DNA of 64,000 nucleotides from Adiantum capillus-veneris. Taxonomy: Eukaryota; Streptophyta; Polypodiopsida; Polypodiales; Pteridaceae. This document shows, in pieces, positions 33,480-44,600 of the stretch. The stretch is from contig CM043968.1 in the NCBI GenBank assembly GCA_014529385.2, positions 2,734,001 to 2,798,000 of the forward strand. The letters are read 5' to 3'. The translations under genes and the position numbers were made by a program. The notes beneath the pieces are model-generated. The model was not told the DNA's origin. It ran no database searches and worked only from the letters and a program-made list of their open reading frames with translations. The first letter of the stretch is position 1. The number at the start of each line of letters is the position of its first letter.

Positions 33480-33990
33480 TTGTGTGACCTTACCAACAAA
33501 ATGTTTACATAGACTGATGGGAAGCGCCGTAAAAGCATAATGGTATTATATAGGAGGCTCACCAATTAAGAGACTCGCTCGGACTATAGGTTGCTTGGAA
33601 AACTTTGCTCGGTGTTTGGTAAAACTCAATTATTTTATTGTGCCATGGTATTATTTTATGATAATTTGTTATGATTGAAAGAGGTATTGCTCTATGGAGT
33701 TTCTTCATTATTTCATGAAACTCTTTCACATTGATTCACAATGATTTAGATGCTTGTTGCATGATGTCATGTAATTATTTCATGATATATTGTATTTACT
33801 ATATTTATTATTTCATGGGTGTTCATAATGCTGTAATGTTATTCCATGATGAATGTTATTTCATGATGATTTGTTATCATTTATTATGAATAACATGACT
33901 ATTATTACATTGTGTTGTTCTATGATAATTTATGATTATTGTTTCATAATGATTTATTATTCATTATTTTATATTATGTTGGATAGAGTT
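33480..33990 (-). repeat. LTR-like repeat with CATGAT-rich array, inverted partner of 26.2-26.6 kb
   Basis: Read on the minus strand it gives the CATGAT-type array, then CCGAGCAAAGTTTTCCAAGCAAC, then CCGAGCGAGTCTCTTAATTGGTGAGCC, in the same order as the partner. No LTR termini could be fixed. Confidence 0.5.
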
Positions 33991-36202
33991 CATAGAAATA
34001 AAAGATCTCCATGGTCAAATTTGTGTATCGGCTTTGTGTATATGTGCACATATTACATGTATTTTATTAAGAAAATTGTATAATATATTCATGGGTTTAA
34101 TTTTGATTTAATATATTTTGTGTGAATCAATTTTGAGGTGTTGCACACCGTCTCCAGAAATATTATGTCCATGTATTTCTCTAACATTGGTATGATTTCT
34201 ATCTTATGCTCTTTGCTTTTGTGATATTGACAGATTATGCACAACTCAGCGACAAAGTGAAATATCTTAGAGATGGTGTACATTCATCAAAGCTAAAGAT
34301 GATCCAATTTATTCCTTGAAGTATTTGAAGATTGAATCAGATTATCGTATTGAGCCTTTGAGGCCATCATTGTATGTAGTAGGAGTGATGTAGCTCCTTA
34401 TAAACCATTTTTGTAAATTGAACAATATACTAATATAACAGTGGCTATATATAGAGTTGTGGGTTTTTCCCTTGAGCTGCCAAGGGTTTCTCCATCCACA
34501 ATTAGGGACCCTTGTTTGAACGGGATTGATGATCTTATACATGAAGCTACTCCAAAAATAGCATTGGGTCCCCTCTATATATATACCACCATCATGTGTA
34601 CGCATTCTACACACTTTGGGATTGCACTCTCTGCATATCATCTCTTTGTTCTTATCTTTCTCTATCTTCTCAATAAATTAGTAAATGAGTTGTAGTAGTT
34701 GCTAAGGGTCATAGGTGTAGCCGATAGTAGAGGGTTGGCGATGGTGGAGACAATTAGTTCAAAGCAAGCGAGGGAGGAGGTGGAGACATGGGGTGGCCAC
34801 AAAGGGATGACAATAAACATAGAGAGTGGTTATCCATGAGCCTGCATACAAAAGTGACTATATATAGTTTTAATGGGTACTTTGGCTAGCATACACTATT
34901 CTTACAAGAGGATTTCCGAAGATGCTTTCTAGAGTTTGCGTAGCATTTTTCTTAAACTTAGACACTTATATTTCTTGTTTTGATACCAAACTAGTGTTAA
35001 CTGGCATTTCTCTTAAAATAGTCTATTCTTTGGATTCTCAAATATTGAACCAATATTGGATTCTCAAATATTGAACCAATATTTAAATTTTTTATTGGTT
35101 ATTAGTTCTCTTTAAAACCTCTCTCAAATCAGAAACATTTTTAAGAGTAGTTCATTATTTTCTTAAAGACTACATCAATCCTTAAGATTTTTCTAAAATT
35201 ATTTGATAGTCTTTGAGATTTATCTCAAAACTAACTTTATCTTTAAAATTTTCTTATAGATAAACTGGTTTATTATATTTCTTTATTTGTAGCTCACCAT
35301 CTACTTCCTAAGAAGGTGTAGTGGTCTTTGCTAACAATGAAACTTCAAGCCATATGGTCGCTTGTTTAATAGTAGTTACAAAAGATAATTTTTTGATCAA
35401 ATTATGTTCAATCAAACTATGTTTTGCTTGATCTTTGTTTTATATGGAAATACAAACATATAAAAGCATATTATACAAAACCCGAGACAAGCTCCTAGGT
35501 GTGTGCATGCTACAACTTAGAACAGCTCGTTGCTGTTATGATATGAAATGTGGAAGTGGTACATAGTGGATGTATTTTCACAAACAATGCCACATACATA
35601 TAACTACCAGTGGATGTGTGGCATTGTGTTTTGGAAGATTGACATCTCTTTGACCTCCCTCTTGCATGCTTACAATCTTTCGCACTCATTAACTCACATT
35701 TTTCATGTTTTATGTGATAGGCAGAGTGTAGATCTATATTAGTTGTGATGGTGATGCCAAAGTCTTCGATGTCGCCCCACAGAGTAGAGTCAACCTTGGA
35801 TGTGAGTGTACTCGATGCTCAAATATGGTTTCATATACAGGCGTATAAATGCAACTTAGATCGGATACAACTCCATGCTTCTATGCTTGCTTTATGTTTT
35901 TCTTCTCCTTTGACATTAGCATGCTTTGATTGCAATGTAATACCAATTGCATCTCCATGATTATGGCCCCCAAGTGCTCCTTGAGATCTCATCCCTTAAT
36001 CCATAGAGTCTAGAAAATTACTACACTCCATCCTATGTATAGGATACTTTTATATATAGCCCTTGAACTAGTACCAACTCTTCTTGATGCAAGACCCTTC
36101 TCCACATGGTGACTTCTCACCAATATTATCATTGGTACAAGCTAGAAAATACAAGAACTATCACCACAGTAGCCTCATTTCTACTCTCTCTTTAGTATCT
36201 CT
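33991..36202. other. AT-rich intergenic region
   Basis: No recognisable gene. A 25-base unit (GGATTCTCAAATATTGAACCAATAT-type) is duplicated in tandem near 35031-35081. Short ORFs in the region have no family resemblance. Confidence 0.45.
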
Positions 36203-36206
36203 TTAA

Positions 36207-37528
36207 CACTAGGTTGGTAATGGGACGCTTTTATGTCCTGTTAAGTGACCATTTTCCTTGAATTATGTCAAGAGTTTCAAAATGGATTTTGAGGTGCTGT
36301 CTATCTAGAAAGTTTTCTCATGAGCTGAAAAAAACTCGACATTTTTTTGGAATATCAATTCCATTTTTAACATTGTCCTTGCACAACATTTCACAACCTA
36401 AACTGTGTGAAAAAACGGATCCTGTTTTTGGCTTTTTTCAACTTTTTGCAACTATACCACTCTAGAATTTATGTTTGTGAGGTCTATAATGCTAGAGAAC
36501 TATCTTTAGTAGTCCTCAACATGTCCTGATGCTTCTAGGGAGAAATAAATATTAAAGTTGTAAGTTATGACCAAATTATAAAAATTTTCAAATCCTATCT
36601 TTTAGCCAATTTTTAGCTCTTCTATGATTTTTTTGGTGGATTTCATGATATCCAAATGCATTTTTGATTTTCTATGTCGCATATTGTAACATAAAGCTAA
36701 CATTCCTTGAGTTTTGGGGCACCTAATACCCTATTTTGCATAGTACACAACGATGGTTGATTTTTTCAATTATAGAAGAAAACGAAACATTTTAGTATAT
36801 CAAGTATAGCTTTTTCAATATTGTTAGTTTCTTGTGACAACTACATGCATTTTGTAGGTAGTAACCATATCTAGTCATAAGGATCAAATTTGACTAGATA
36901 TTGAATAGTTTCTATGGGATTCTACAACTCATAATGTTGAACCCAGTATTTTCATGTTTGCTGTATTTAACACTTCATCTTTGTCCCCAAGATTCCCCTT
37001 GGTAAGAGATGTATTATTCTTTTGACATGCTCCATGGCTCCTTATGAACATAAAGGACAATAGGGAACTAAGAAAACATGCATATATTATTTGTATTGAG
37101 CGTGGCTATAGAAACTTTGATGATAGGTTTGCAGAATGGTAAAAATTCAAACTTTTTGTACCTATTTCTTTTGGCAAAACAAAAAATAGTGAGTGAGAAG
37201 CAATCATATGTTCTGATCACCAACCCATTGAAGTTAACTAGGGAATTTATCTCAAGTCCTACAAAAATCCCTAATCTTATTTTTATGCAACAAAACGTAA
37301 GAAATGATTGTTTTGATGAAAATTCACTGGTCCATCAACTTTGGAGGCTTGGTGTGACCAAAAGATGAGAAATTTTACAAGTTTCTTATTTTTTCCATGT
37401 TTAGTAGGCCTTGAACTATAACCTCATGAAAGGATTTTACAAATTGAGTGGATCTACTATGGTTTTGGAGGTTTTTTTCAAAACCCTGAAAGGACACTTT
37501 TATGTCCTGTTAGGTTACCAACCTAGTG
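36207..37528. mobile_element. TTAA-flanked TIR element (candidate non-autonomous piggyBac-like)
   Basis: The 14-bp terminal repeats CACTAGGTTGGTAA (36207-36220) and its exact complement (37515-37528) are bordered on both sides by TTAA (36203-36206 and 37529-37532). A subterminal 21-bp motif, GGACRC followed by TTTTATGTCCTGTTA, appears once near each end in direct orientation (36223-36243, 37492-37512) with one mismatch. TTAA target duplication is diagnostic of piggyBac; the CACTA start alternatively suggests an EnSpm element, but the 3-bp duplication expected there is not present. The 1322-bp interior has no recognised transposase (the 96-codon ORF at 37078-37368 is unassigned). Confidence 0.6.
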
Positions 37529-37532
37529 TTAA

Positions 37533-38589
37533 AGTGCTAGATAGCTTATGTCTCATTTGATGTACACATTATAGCCATCTTTATTTATGCCTAAATCTTG
37601 TATCTTGTGTATCTGTAATATTTAACATGGTATTAGAGTGGGACATGTAAATCTATTCTTTTTCTAGTATTTTTTTTTAATCTTAACTGTAAAACTTTAT
37701 AAATTAGTTCATCTTATTATCGACATTATGAATAATCTTACTAGCCAATAAAATAGCTTAGTTTGGTAACGCATGACAAAAATTCTACCTATTTGAGGTT
37801 TTCTAAGAGACCACAAATTTATGTCTCTTTAGTAGATTTAACTTACTTGAGAAGTTTTTAAAGGGGCTATCTTCTATGAGTTAATACTTATCTTATTTAA
37901 AACCCAATGTATTTTTTCTTCTTAGGCACTTACGAATACTATCAAGAGCTCCTCTGTGAACAGAATGTACTCTCGTAGTGCCCTCATGAGCTAGCACCCC
38001 CTATTAGCTACACAAGCACCCTTTTCATCTCATGTGCTAGCCCTCTAGCTCCATCCGTATTGCTTCTCCCATTTGGTAGCTCATTTGCACCCTCGTGCTC
38101 CTCGAGCCTACACATGGCCTTGACACCCATCCAAAATCCTAGCCCTATCTTTTTTTGTGCCCTAGCTTGCCTTTCACACTTTCTAACAAGCCTCTCGTAC
38201 TCTTTTGCATTCAATGTCATTTTTTATAAACTTATTATAGGGTATTCATCAGCCTTCATAACCTTTAAACTTTACTAAGGCTCTTAGAATTTGTTTCTCA
38301 CAAGTTGATTCTCATCAAAATACTTATCTTTGTCATCGCCACTCTTGAAGTCTTGATCTGCGGACTATGAACCAATATGTTCTTAGGTATAGACTTTTCT
38401 TTTTGGAAGACAAAGATGTAGCTTCCATGATGAAGGAAGGTATGTGGAATTTACAAAGAAGATAGGCCTAAGCACATTCTCTCTAATCCAACTCATCACT
38501 CAAGTTGGGTTGTGTCAACTGCGGAGGCCTTGTTGTGTGTCGTGTGCAAGACACGAAGGTCCCCAACATACAACCTTGCTACAAACAAG
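37533..38589. other. AT-rich intergenic region
   Basis: No credible gene or structured element. A phrase near 38500 on the plus strand (CVNCGG-like in one frame) faintly recalls a retroelement zinc knuckle but is too weak to call. Confidence 0.4.
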
Positions 38590-39045
38590 CTCAGTAAATG
38601 TAGGTGGTGTGTTGGTCACCTCTTTGAATCACCATTAAAGAGGTAACCTTGCACTACAATGAAGAGGGAGCTCGCCTCTGCTACTCGATAACCTCGTTGT
38701 TGTTGTACTGCTATTGATGCTCGATCGCACACCCTCCCTTTGTTGCGCTCACTCACACAGCAATAGGATAAGGGGAGAGCTAAGGAGAGCAAGATAACTT
38801 TTCATTAGTAGCTTGATAATGCCCCAAAAACTAGGTTACAATGGATTTTTATCATTGGATCATTCTGTTTACATATGGACGCCTGTACTCGATCGGTCAA
38901 AACATGTTATCCTTATATGTTAAAGCTTATGGTGCCCTCTCATCCCAAATCACCCAATCAATGTTCATGCACATACAAGACCAACAAGCCCAACCCATGA
39001 CTAAGAATATGATAAATAATAAGAGTGACGCCATGGGTTAACATG
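38590..39045 (-). repeat. Dispersed LTR-like repeat, inverted partner of 24.2-24.7 kb
   Basis: The reverse complement follows 24165-24700 block by block (TTAACCCATG, GTATGTGCATGAACATT, GATAACATGTTTTGA, CCTAGTTTTTGGGGCATTATC), without the CA tract. Confidence 0.75.
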
Positions 39046-39280
39046 TCCCCTTCTTGATGGAGATTCCATACTCTCTATGAATATGTAAATTGGAATAGGA
39101 GGATGGTAAGTAGTAGCAAACATCTTGATGAGAGTAGCATCCCACGAAAGTAATGACATTTAAATTTTTTTAACGTTGAATGACAATGAATATGTCCTTT
39201 GTAAAAACTTGACTCCTTAGCTTTACTTGATTACTGCAAAATCAACAAGAATATAGCACAATAACTACATTCACATAGAC

Positions 39281-39542
39281 ACATGGCTAGCTAAAAATTA
39301 TATGCGGTGAGTAAGCATAATGATTAATTGGCAACAAAATATTAAATAAACGTGTTTGAGCATTATACATCAAAACACAATATAACTAATCTCATTGGCA
39401 CTTGTAGAGCATAACATGGCTAACTAAAAATATATGCGGTGAGTAAGCAAAATGATTAATCGCCAACAAATTATAAAATAAATGTGTTTGAGCATTATAG
39501 TTCAAAACACAATATAATTAATCTCATTGGAACTTGTAGAGG
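39281..39542 (+). repeat. Two-copy tandem duplication, 133-bp period
   Basis: ACATGGCTARCTAAAAAT...TATGCGGTGAGTAAGCA...GTGTTTGAGCATTATA...AATCTCATTGG starts at 39281 and again at 39414. Differences are scattered (roughly one in twelve bases). Confidence 0.9.
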
Positions 39543-41049
39543 TCAAAAAATTAAGGACTCTAGCTTCACAAGTTTAACAATAGTAAAGGTCAATTGTTAA
39601 TCCCATAGTGAACCCTCCTAATTTCCTATAGTCAATTAAGCTATTTAATCATGAAAGAAAAATATTTCTTGTTTTAGGGCTCATTAGATGCTATACCTAG
39701 GCCCTCAAGTTGAGATACGATAAAAAAAATGACAAATTAAATCGTCTAAATAGATTCCCTTTGGTTAACCTCCCAAAGTGACTTTGCTATAGACTTTGTT
39801 GCCATTGCGCTCTTTTTTTTTCTATTCCTTTTTTCTTTAATTTTTGAGTGGCCTTGCTCCTTGTTGATTTGTAGTTGTGTATCTTTTGGGGTCATCTTCA
39901 CACCGTTACCCTCCCCAATCTTCTCACAATAGCAAAACTTCCTTTATAATTCTTAAGCTAAAGGGTAAGAGGGATTAAGCCCACTAGTTAGCACTGACAC
40001 ACTATATGCAATGCTGCATAATATTGGATTAAGATCCTAAAGTAACCACTAAGAATTAAGGAACCATCTTCCTAAGGTAATAAAAGAAGATCTCTAATGC
40101 TCTACCTTCGTTAAACTAGCTCATTTGGAATTCCTAATCAACAAACCTAAACAAGGGACTACGAGGTAAAATTATATTGAATCTAAAGCAAAATACTAAG
40201 CAAGTTTGTTATATATATATTTTTACCTATCACTCTTGGAACAACCGAGCATGATTGTAAGAAAAATCAACAAAGAAACAAAGGGATTGCAGACTACACC
40301 ACATGACACTTTGGAGGTATTCACCCCAATTGTCTACCACCTTCTCAATGAGCATCCACCAATGCTCCGACGAAACCGAGCCATTCTATACTGGATCTCT
40401 TTTCTTTCATCCTAGTGTGTACGTTTGCTCTTAGTATCATCACCTCTTATATCTCTTACTTATCTTGTCTAATTTTCAATTTTGGTTTACTTCTGATTTA
40501 GACTCACTAGATTCACCTCATTCATATCCTCTTCGTTCCAGGATAAATTGTTATAGGGTGTTGTACTTGGCCTTGAGTGTTTTCTTTCCCAACTTGAGCT
40601 CATATAAAATTCAAATTGCTCACCACGCTCGAAGTCAATTTATGTTGGTGATTCAATATTTGAGTCACATTGATCACAATCTACCGAGGCACTACTAGTT
40701 TTGATGTCATTTATGTCTTCATCCTTTATGTCATCAAAGACATGCATTGCACTTAATGTTTTTACTAGAATAAATTGTGGTGCTTTCCCCCCCTCTCTGG
40801 TGGTGTTACCCAAGTCTTTTCTCTATTTCCCCAAGTGTCTATGGTTGCCGCTAGGTGTACCCAAGTAACATTGCCGGACTCAGCCATTCCATGTAAGACA
40901 TCCATATAAGGAGAGTCCTTCTCAATGTCTATCGCTTTTTAATAGGTATAACAATACTAGAATGGGACTAAGTAAATCGTGGTTTTTTTTCAATTTTTGA
41001 CTATAAAGTTTTCCCTAAAGGATGTGCTTGATTTTTTTACAAGATGTGC
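39543..41049. other. AT-rich intergenic region
   Basis: Short ORFs only; nothing recognised on either strand. Confidence 0.45.
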
Positions 41050-41227
41050 TAGCCATACCTAGTATCATCTGAGAAGAAAGTGAGTTTAAGAAATAAAAAA
41101 GTAGGCATACCTTAATCAAGTGAGTTTAAGAAATCAAAAAGTGGGCATACTCCTTCCTTGATTAAGGTATGCCCACTTTTTGATTTCTTGAACTCACTTT
41201 CTTCTCAGATGATACTAGGTATGGCTA
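41050..41227. repeat. Hairpin with 71-bp arms and duplicated stem segment
   Basis: Arms 41050-41120 and 41157-41227 are almost exact inverted copies (outer end TAGCCATACCTAGTATCATC). The 36-base spacer is itself a second copy of part of the left arm (TGAGTTTAAGAAATCAAAAAGTGGGCATAC), so the right arm can pair with either of two left segments. This indicates a MITE or foldback with internal slippage. Confidence 0.85.
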
Positions 41228-41299
41228 CCGGGTTGTGGTTTATGTGAGATTGAGGTTGGGTGGGAAACACTGTCTGTAATCCAAATCTATCTAGGTCCT

Positions 41300-43600
41300 G
41301 GCTCAAGTCCCCCTTTGCGTCTCCTCTATCAAATTCCTTGAATGCTTGACTCGCCAATCACATCTATAAAGTTTGGGTGGGCCCCAATCTTCTTCGTGGT
41401 TTCGTTGGGTTTGGCCTTTGTGGCTTCTCTTAGAGGTTCTCATCCAGTTTGGTTCGCTTTGAAGAAACATGTTGAATTGTTGGTGGTATGGGAATTGTTT
41501 CACTATGTCCTTGTCTAATGGTGTCCTTGCTTGACTTCCTCTTATGGTGATCCAAGACTGATTCCCATTGGATTTTTTCCTTAATTTTACATGGTTTTGA
41601 TTGAATCTGAATCATCTTCAAGGTGGTTCATATACCACCTATCTCTATGTAAGTCTTTGACCGAGGGTTTAAATTTTTAGATTTCAGTGTTTTCTTCCTT
41701 TGCATTTTTTCTTCCTTACTCTAATGATCAATGTAGCATCTCTCTCTTTGAGGATATGATTTTGATTTTGGAAGATCAACCATATGAGTGCATTCATTGG
41801 TATAACAAGTGTAGTTTCTGGTGTGCCATTGGTAACCTCAATCAAGTTCAATGGTGTAATCTTTGGTGCATTTGGATCATGGGAACAATGAGCAATCAAA
41901 TGATCTATGCCACAACAACTACAAATAAGTATTGGCATTGTAGATGTGCTCCCTTAACTCTTTTGCACTAGTGCAACATTATTTTGCATTCTAAGAGGAC
42001 ACTCAGATATACAATTTGTCCACCACATTCATAGCATTGAAAACACAGTTTCCTGGCATGATTTGGCCTCTTGCTACAAGAGCAGTTGCTTGATATACAT
42101 ACTTGACTTGTCCCCAATGGTCCTCCATGTAGTATGGGGGACACTCCTCAAGCGTAAGGTAATAGTAGGGTCTATGTCATCCTTGCAATCCAAACAAGTA
42201 CTAGATGGCTCACAACCTGTCTTGGATGCAGAGCCTGCAACTGGAGGTGGTAATGGTGGGGTTTGGACAACATTTTGGGTTCTAGGGACTATGTGCTATG
42301 ATGCTTGATCAACATGTGGGGCATGAATTAATGCAAGAACTCAAGGCGAGTATGTCAAAGGTAATAGTAGAGTCTATGTCATCCTTGCAATCCAAACAAG
42401 TACTAGATGGCTCACAATCTATCTTGGATGCATATCTTGGAACTGGAGGTGGTAATGGTGGGGTTTGGACAAAATTTTTGGTTCTAGGGACTATGTGCTA
42501 TGATGCTTGCTCAACATGTGGGGCATGAATAAATACAAGAACTCAAGGCGAGTATGTCTCGGCTAATGATGGTCTCTTTGACATTATATGTTAAAGCACT
42601 AGGAAATCCTTAGCTTGATGGTCATACCTACCACATGCATTGAAATTCCCCTTTAAATTTACTCTAAAGGTAGGGAGTTCATTGGTGCTATGTGGATCCA
42701 AGAAAACTAAGCACCATTGTTGCTCCCTTCTTGGATACATATGATTGTTTTGTGGAGTACGATTATCTCTAAGGCTTTCTTGAATAGCCTCAGTGGGATC
42801 TACTAGAGTCATCTAAAATATCTTTTTCTCTTTAATGATAGGCTTTATTGTCATCGAGTTTTGATGCTTGTGAGCTATTAGACTTTTGTTCAGTAGACAC
42901 CCTTTCTCTTGCAATCATTAAATTGTCTTATAATTGGATTGGATTGGTAAGACTATTTCCCAAGTAGTGATGCCTCTAGTGTGACTAGACCATTGTAGAT
43001 ATTCTCATATTGCAAGCCTCTAATGAATCTATTGAGCAATTGGTTATTGTTGAAACAATCATTTGGGGTACAACAAGAATTCAGATGCTTCAAATGACTA
43101 ATAACATCTCTTATTGACTCCCCTTGCTCCCATTTGGATTTTTGGAGTTGAGATGCTATGCCCCAAAACACACCTTGTATGTACTCTTTCAAGAACAATC
43201 TCCTAAGAGTCGGGTAATGTGTGTACTCTTCAACCCTTAATGTCGTAAACCAATCTCCAACTTTTCCAATTAGGGTCAAGCTTTAAGGCCTTACGCTTAT
43301 GTATCTCATTGTTCTCTTCCAGGGAATCGCATACCTGTTTGAATATCTCAATATGCTTTCTAACATCTCCATCCACTGCTAAATTTTTGTGTGAACTTGG
43401 TGACTTGTATCGCCTTGCTTCTAAGCTCTTTGCTATGTATATTCTCCATAATATATCGATCAATAGTTTGAGAAAATGCTACCAAATAACCTAAATGAGC
43501 AGATATGGCAGGTGCAGGTGCTTCTATAACTACATGTGGAATGGGAATTGGCATTAGACTTGGTGTACGCATGGTCCTTGGGTCCCATGCTTGGTACAAT
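41300..43600 (-). mobile_element. Ty3/Gypsy gag fragment
   Basis: The minus strand holds a decayed retrotransposon Gag. Near 43279-42953 the frame reads GKVGDWFTTL, HYPTLRRLFLKEYIQ, LQKSKWEQGESIRDVISHLKHL and FIRGLQYENIY, the usual capsid-domain pattern of Gypsy Gag. Downstream, FNACGRYDHQAKD (42640s) and CSCCGIDHLIAHC (near 41900) look like worn zinc knuckles. Multiple stops and frame changes separate the pieces, and a 202-bp tandem duplication interrupts the region. No pol domains are seen on the minus strand below 41.3 kb. Confidence 0.65.
42156..42558 (+). repeat. Two-copy tandem duplication, 202-bp period
   Basis: AAGGTAATAGTAGRGTCTATG...TGGAGGTGGTAATGG...CAACATGTGGGGCATGAAT...GCGAGTATGTC spans 42156-42357 and again 42358-42558 with only a handful of differences, so it is a fairly recent duplication inside a Gypsy gag relic. 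Confidence 0.92.
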
Positions 43601-44376
43601 GTTGCACCATATGGGGGCCAAAGTTCACGGGTGTGGCCATAGGCATAGCAGATGTGGGATATGACATGTTATTGTTTACTGACATAACTCCACTTGAATA
43701 CGAGCTCAAATAATGCCATCATGGAGCATAAGAAATTGATATAATTGGGGGTATACAAGCTACATGAGCATGAGTGGCGACATGTACATATGATTGATGC
43801 ACGCTTGTAGGTACCATTATAGGCACTATGCTACTAGGTAATGGTGTAGTACTAATGACCAAGGTCAAGGGTGTACTTTTCATCATGCTCATCACCAAAG
43901 TAGGCTAGTCTCCAAGAGAAAGTAGAGCTAGGTCTAGGAAACTAAACATATTTCTCGTCGACTCAACCGCAGTGAGACTCCATGTGAAACAACATACAAA
44001 GGATCCATGGACTCCTTTGGTTATGAATAAATTACCCTTCAAAAACTTAACTCCTTAGAAGAATTAGATATTAATTTTAAGTAGGTCACTAAGCTTTTAC
44101 ACACATAATTCATACAAAATTAAGAAAAAGTTGTGTGCCTCTGTCATGAGAGCATTTCTTTTGGAGAATTTATAATTCCTCTTTTTGAAAAATAAAGTTA
44201 GTTCCAAAAACAATTCCATTACTTAGTTGCCTTTGATTTATGGTATTATTTCTATAAGAGTAACTTTAGGTAAGAGTATAAAAGTAACTTAAAAATTAAT
44301 AAAAAGGGTTATGCGAGAGATTAAGGGATAATTTAAGATATTAGTCACCATTCTTCATGCATACTATCGAAGTAAA
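43601..44376. other. Probable retroelement 5' region, no domain
   Basis: Upstream (minus-strand sense) of the gag fragment. Short ORFs only, and no LTR end or primer site was identified. Confidence 0.35.
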
Positions 44377-44600
44377 TATGATCTCCAGTCACCTATGGTT
44401 AAAGAGAGCACTTTCTACCCTCTCTATGCCATATTTGTCTGGTAATCTAAAGATCTTGAAATAACAAAACTTGAAATACTTAGATAATTATGACCTCCAA
44501 TCACCTATGGTTAAAGAGAGTGCTTTCTACTCTCTCTATGACATATTAGTATGGTACTTTAGGAAACTTGAAATAACGGAACCTAAAATAACATCGTGGT
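44377..44600 (+). repeat. Two-copy tandem duplication, 112-bp period
   Basis: TCACCTATGGTTAAAGAGAG and CTTGAAATAAC blocks recur at a spacing of 112 bases (ACCTATGG at 44391 and 44503). Confidence 0.88.

Noticed and set aside
36207-37528. CACTA/EnSpm assignment from the CACTA...TAGTG ends
   Set aside because: The adjoining bases are TTAA on both sides and do not give the 3-bp direct duplication expected of EnSpm. The name is kept only as an alternative.
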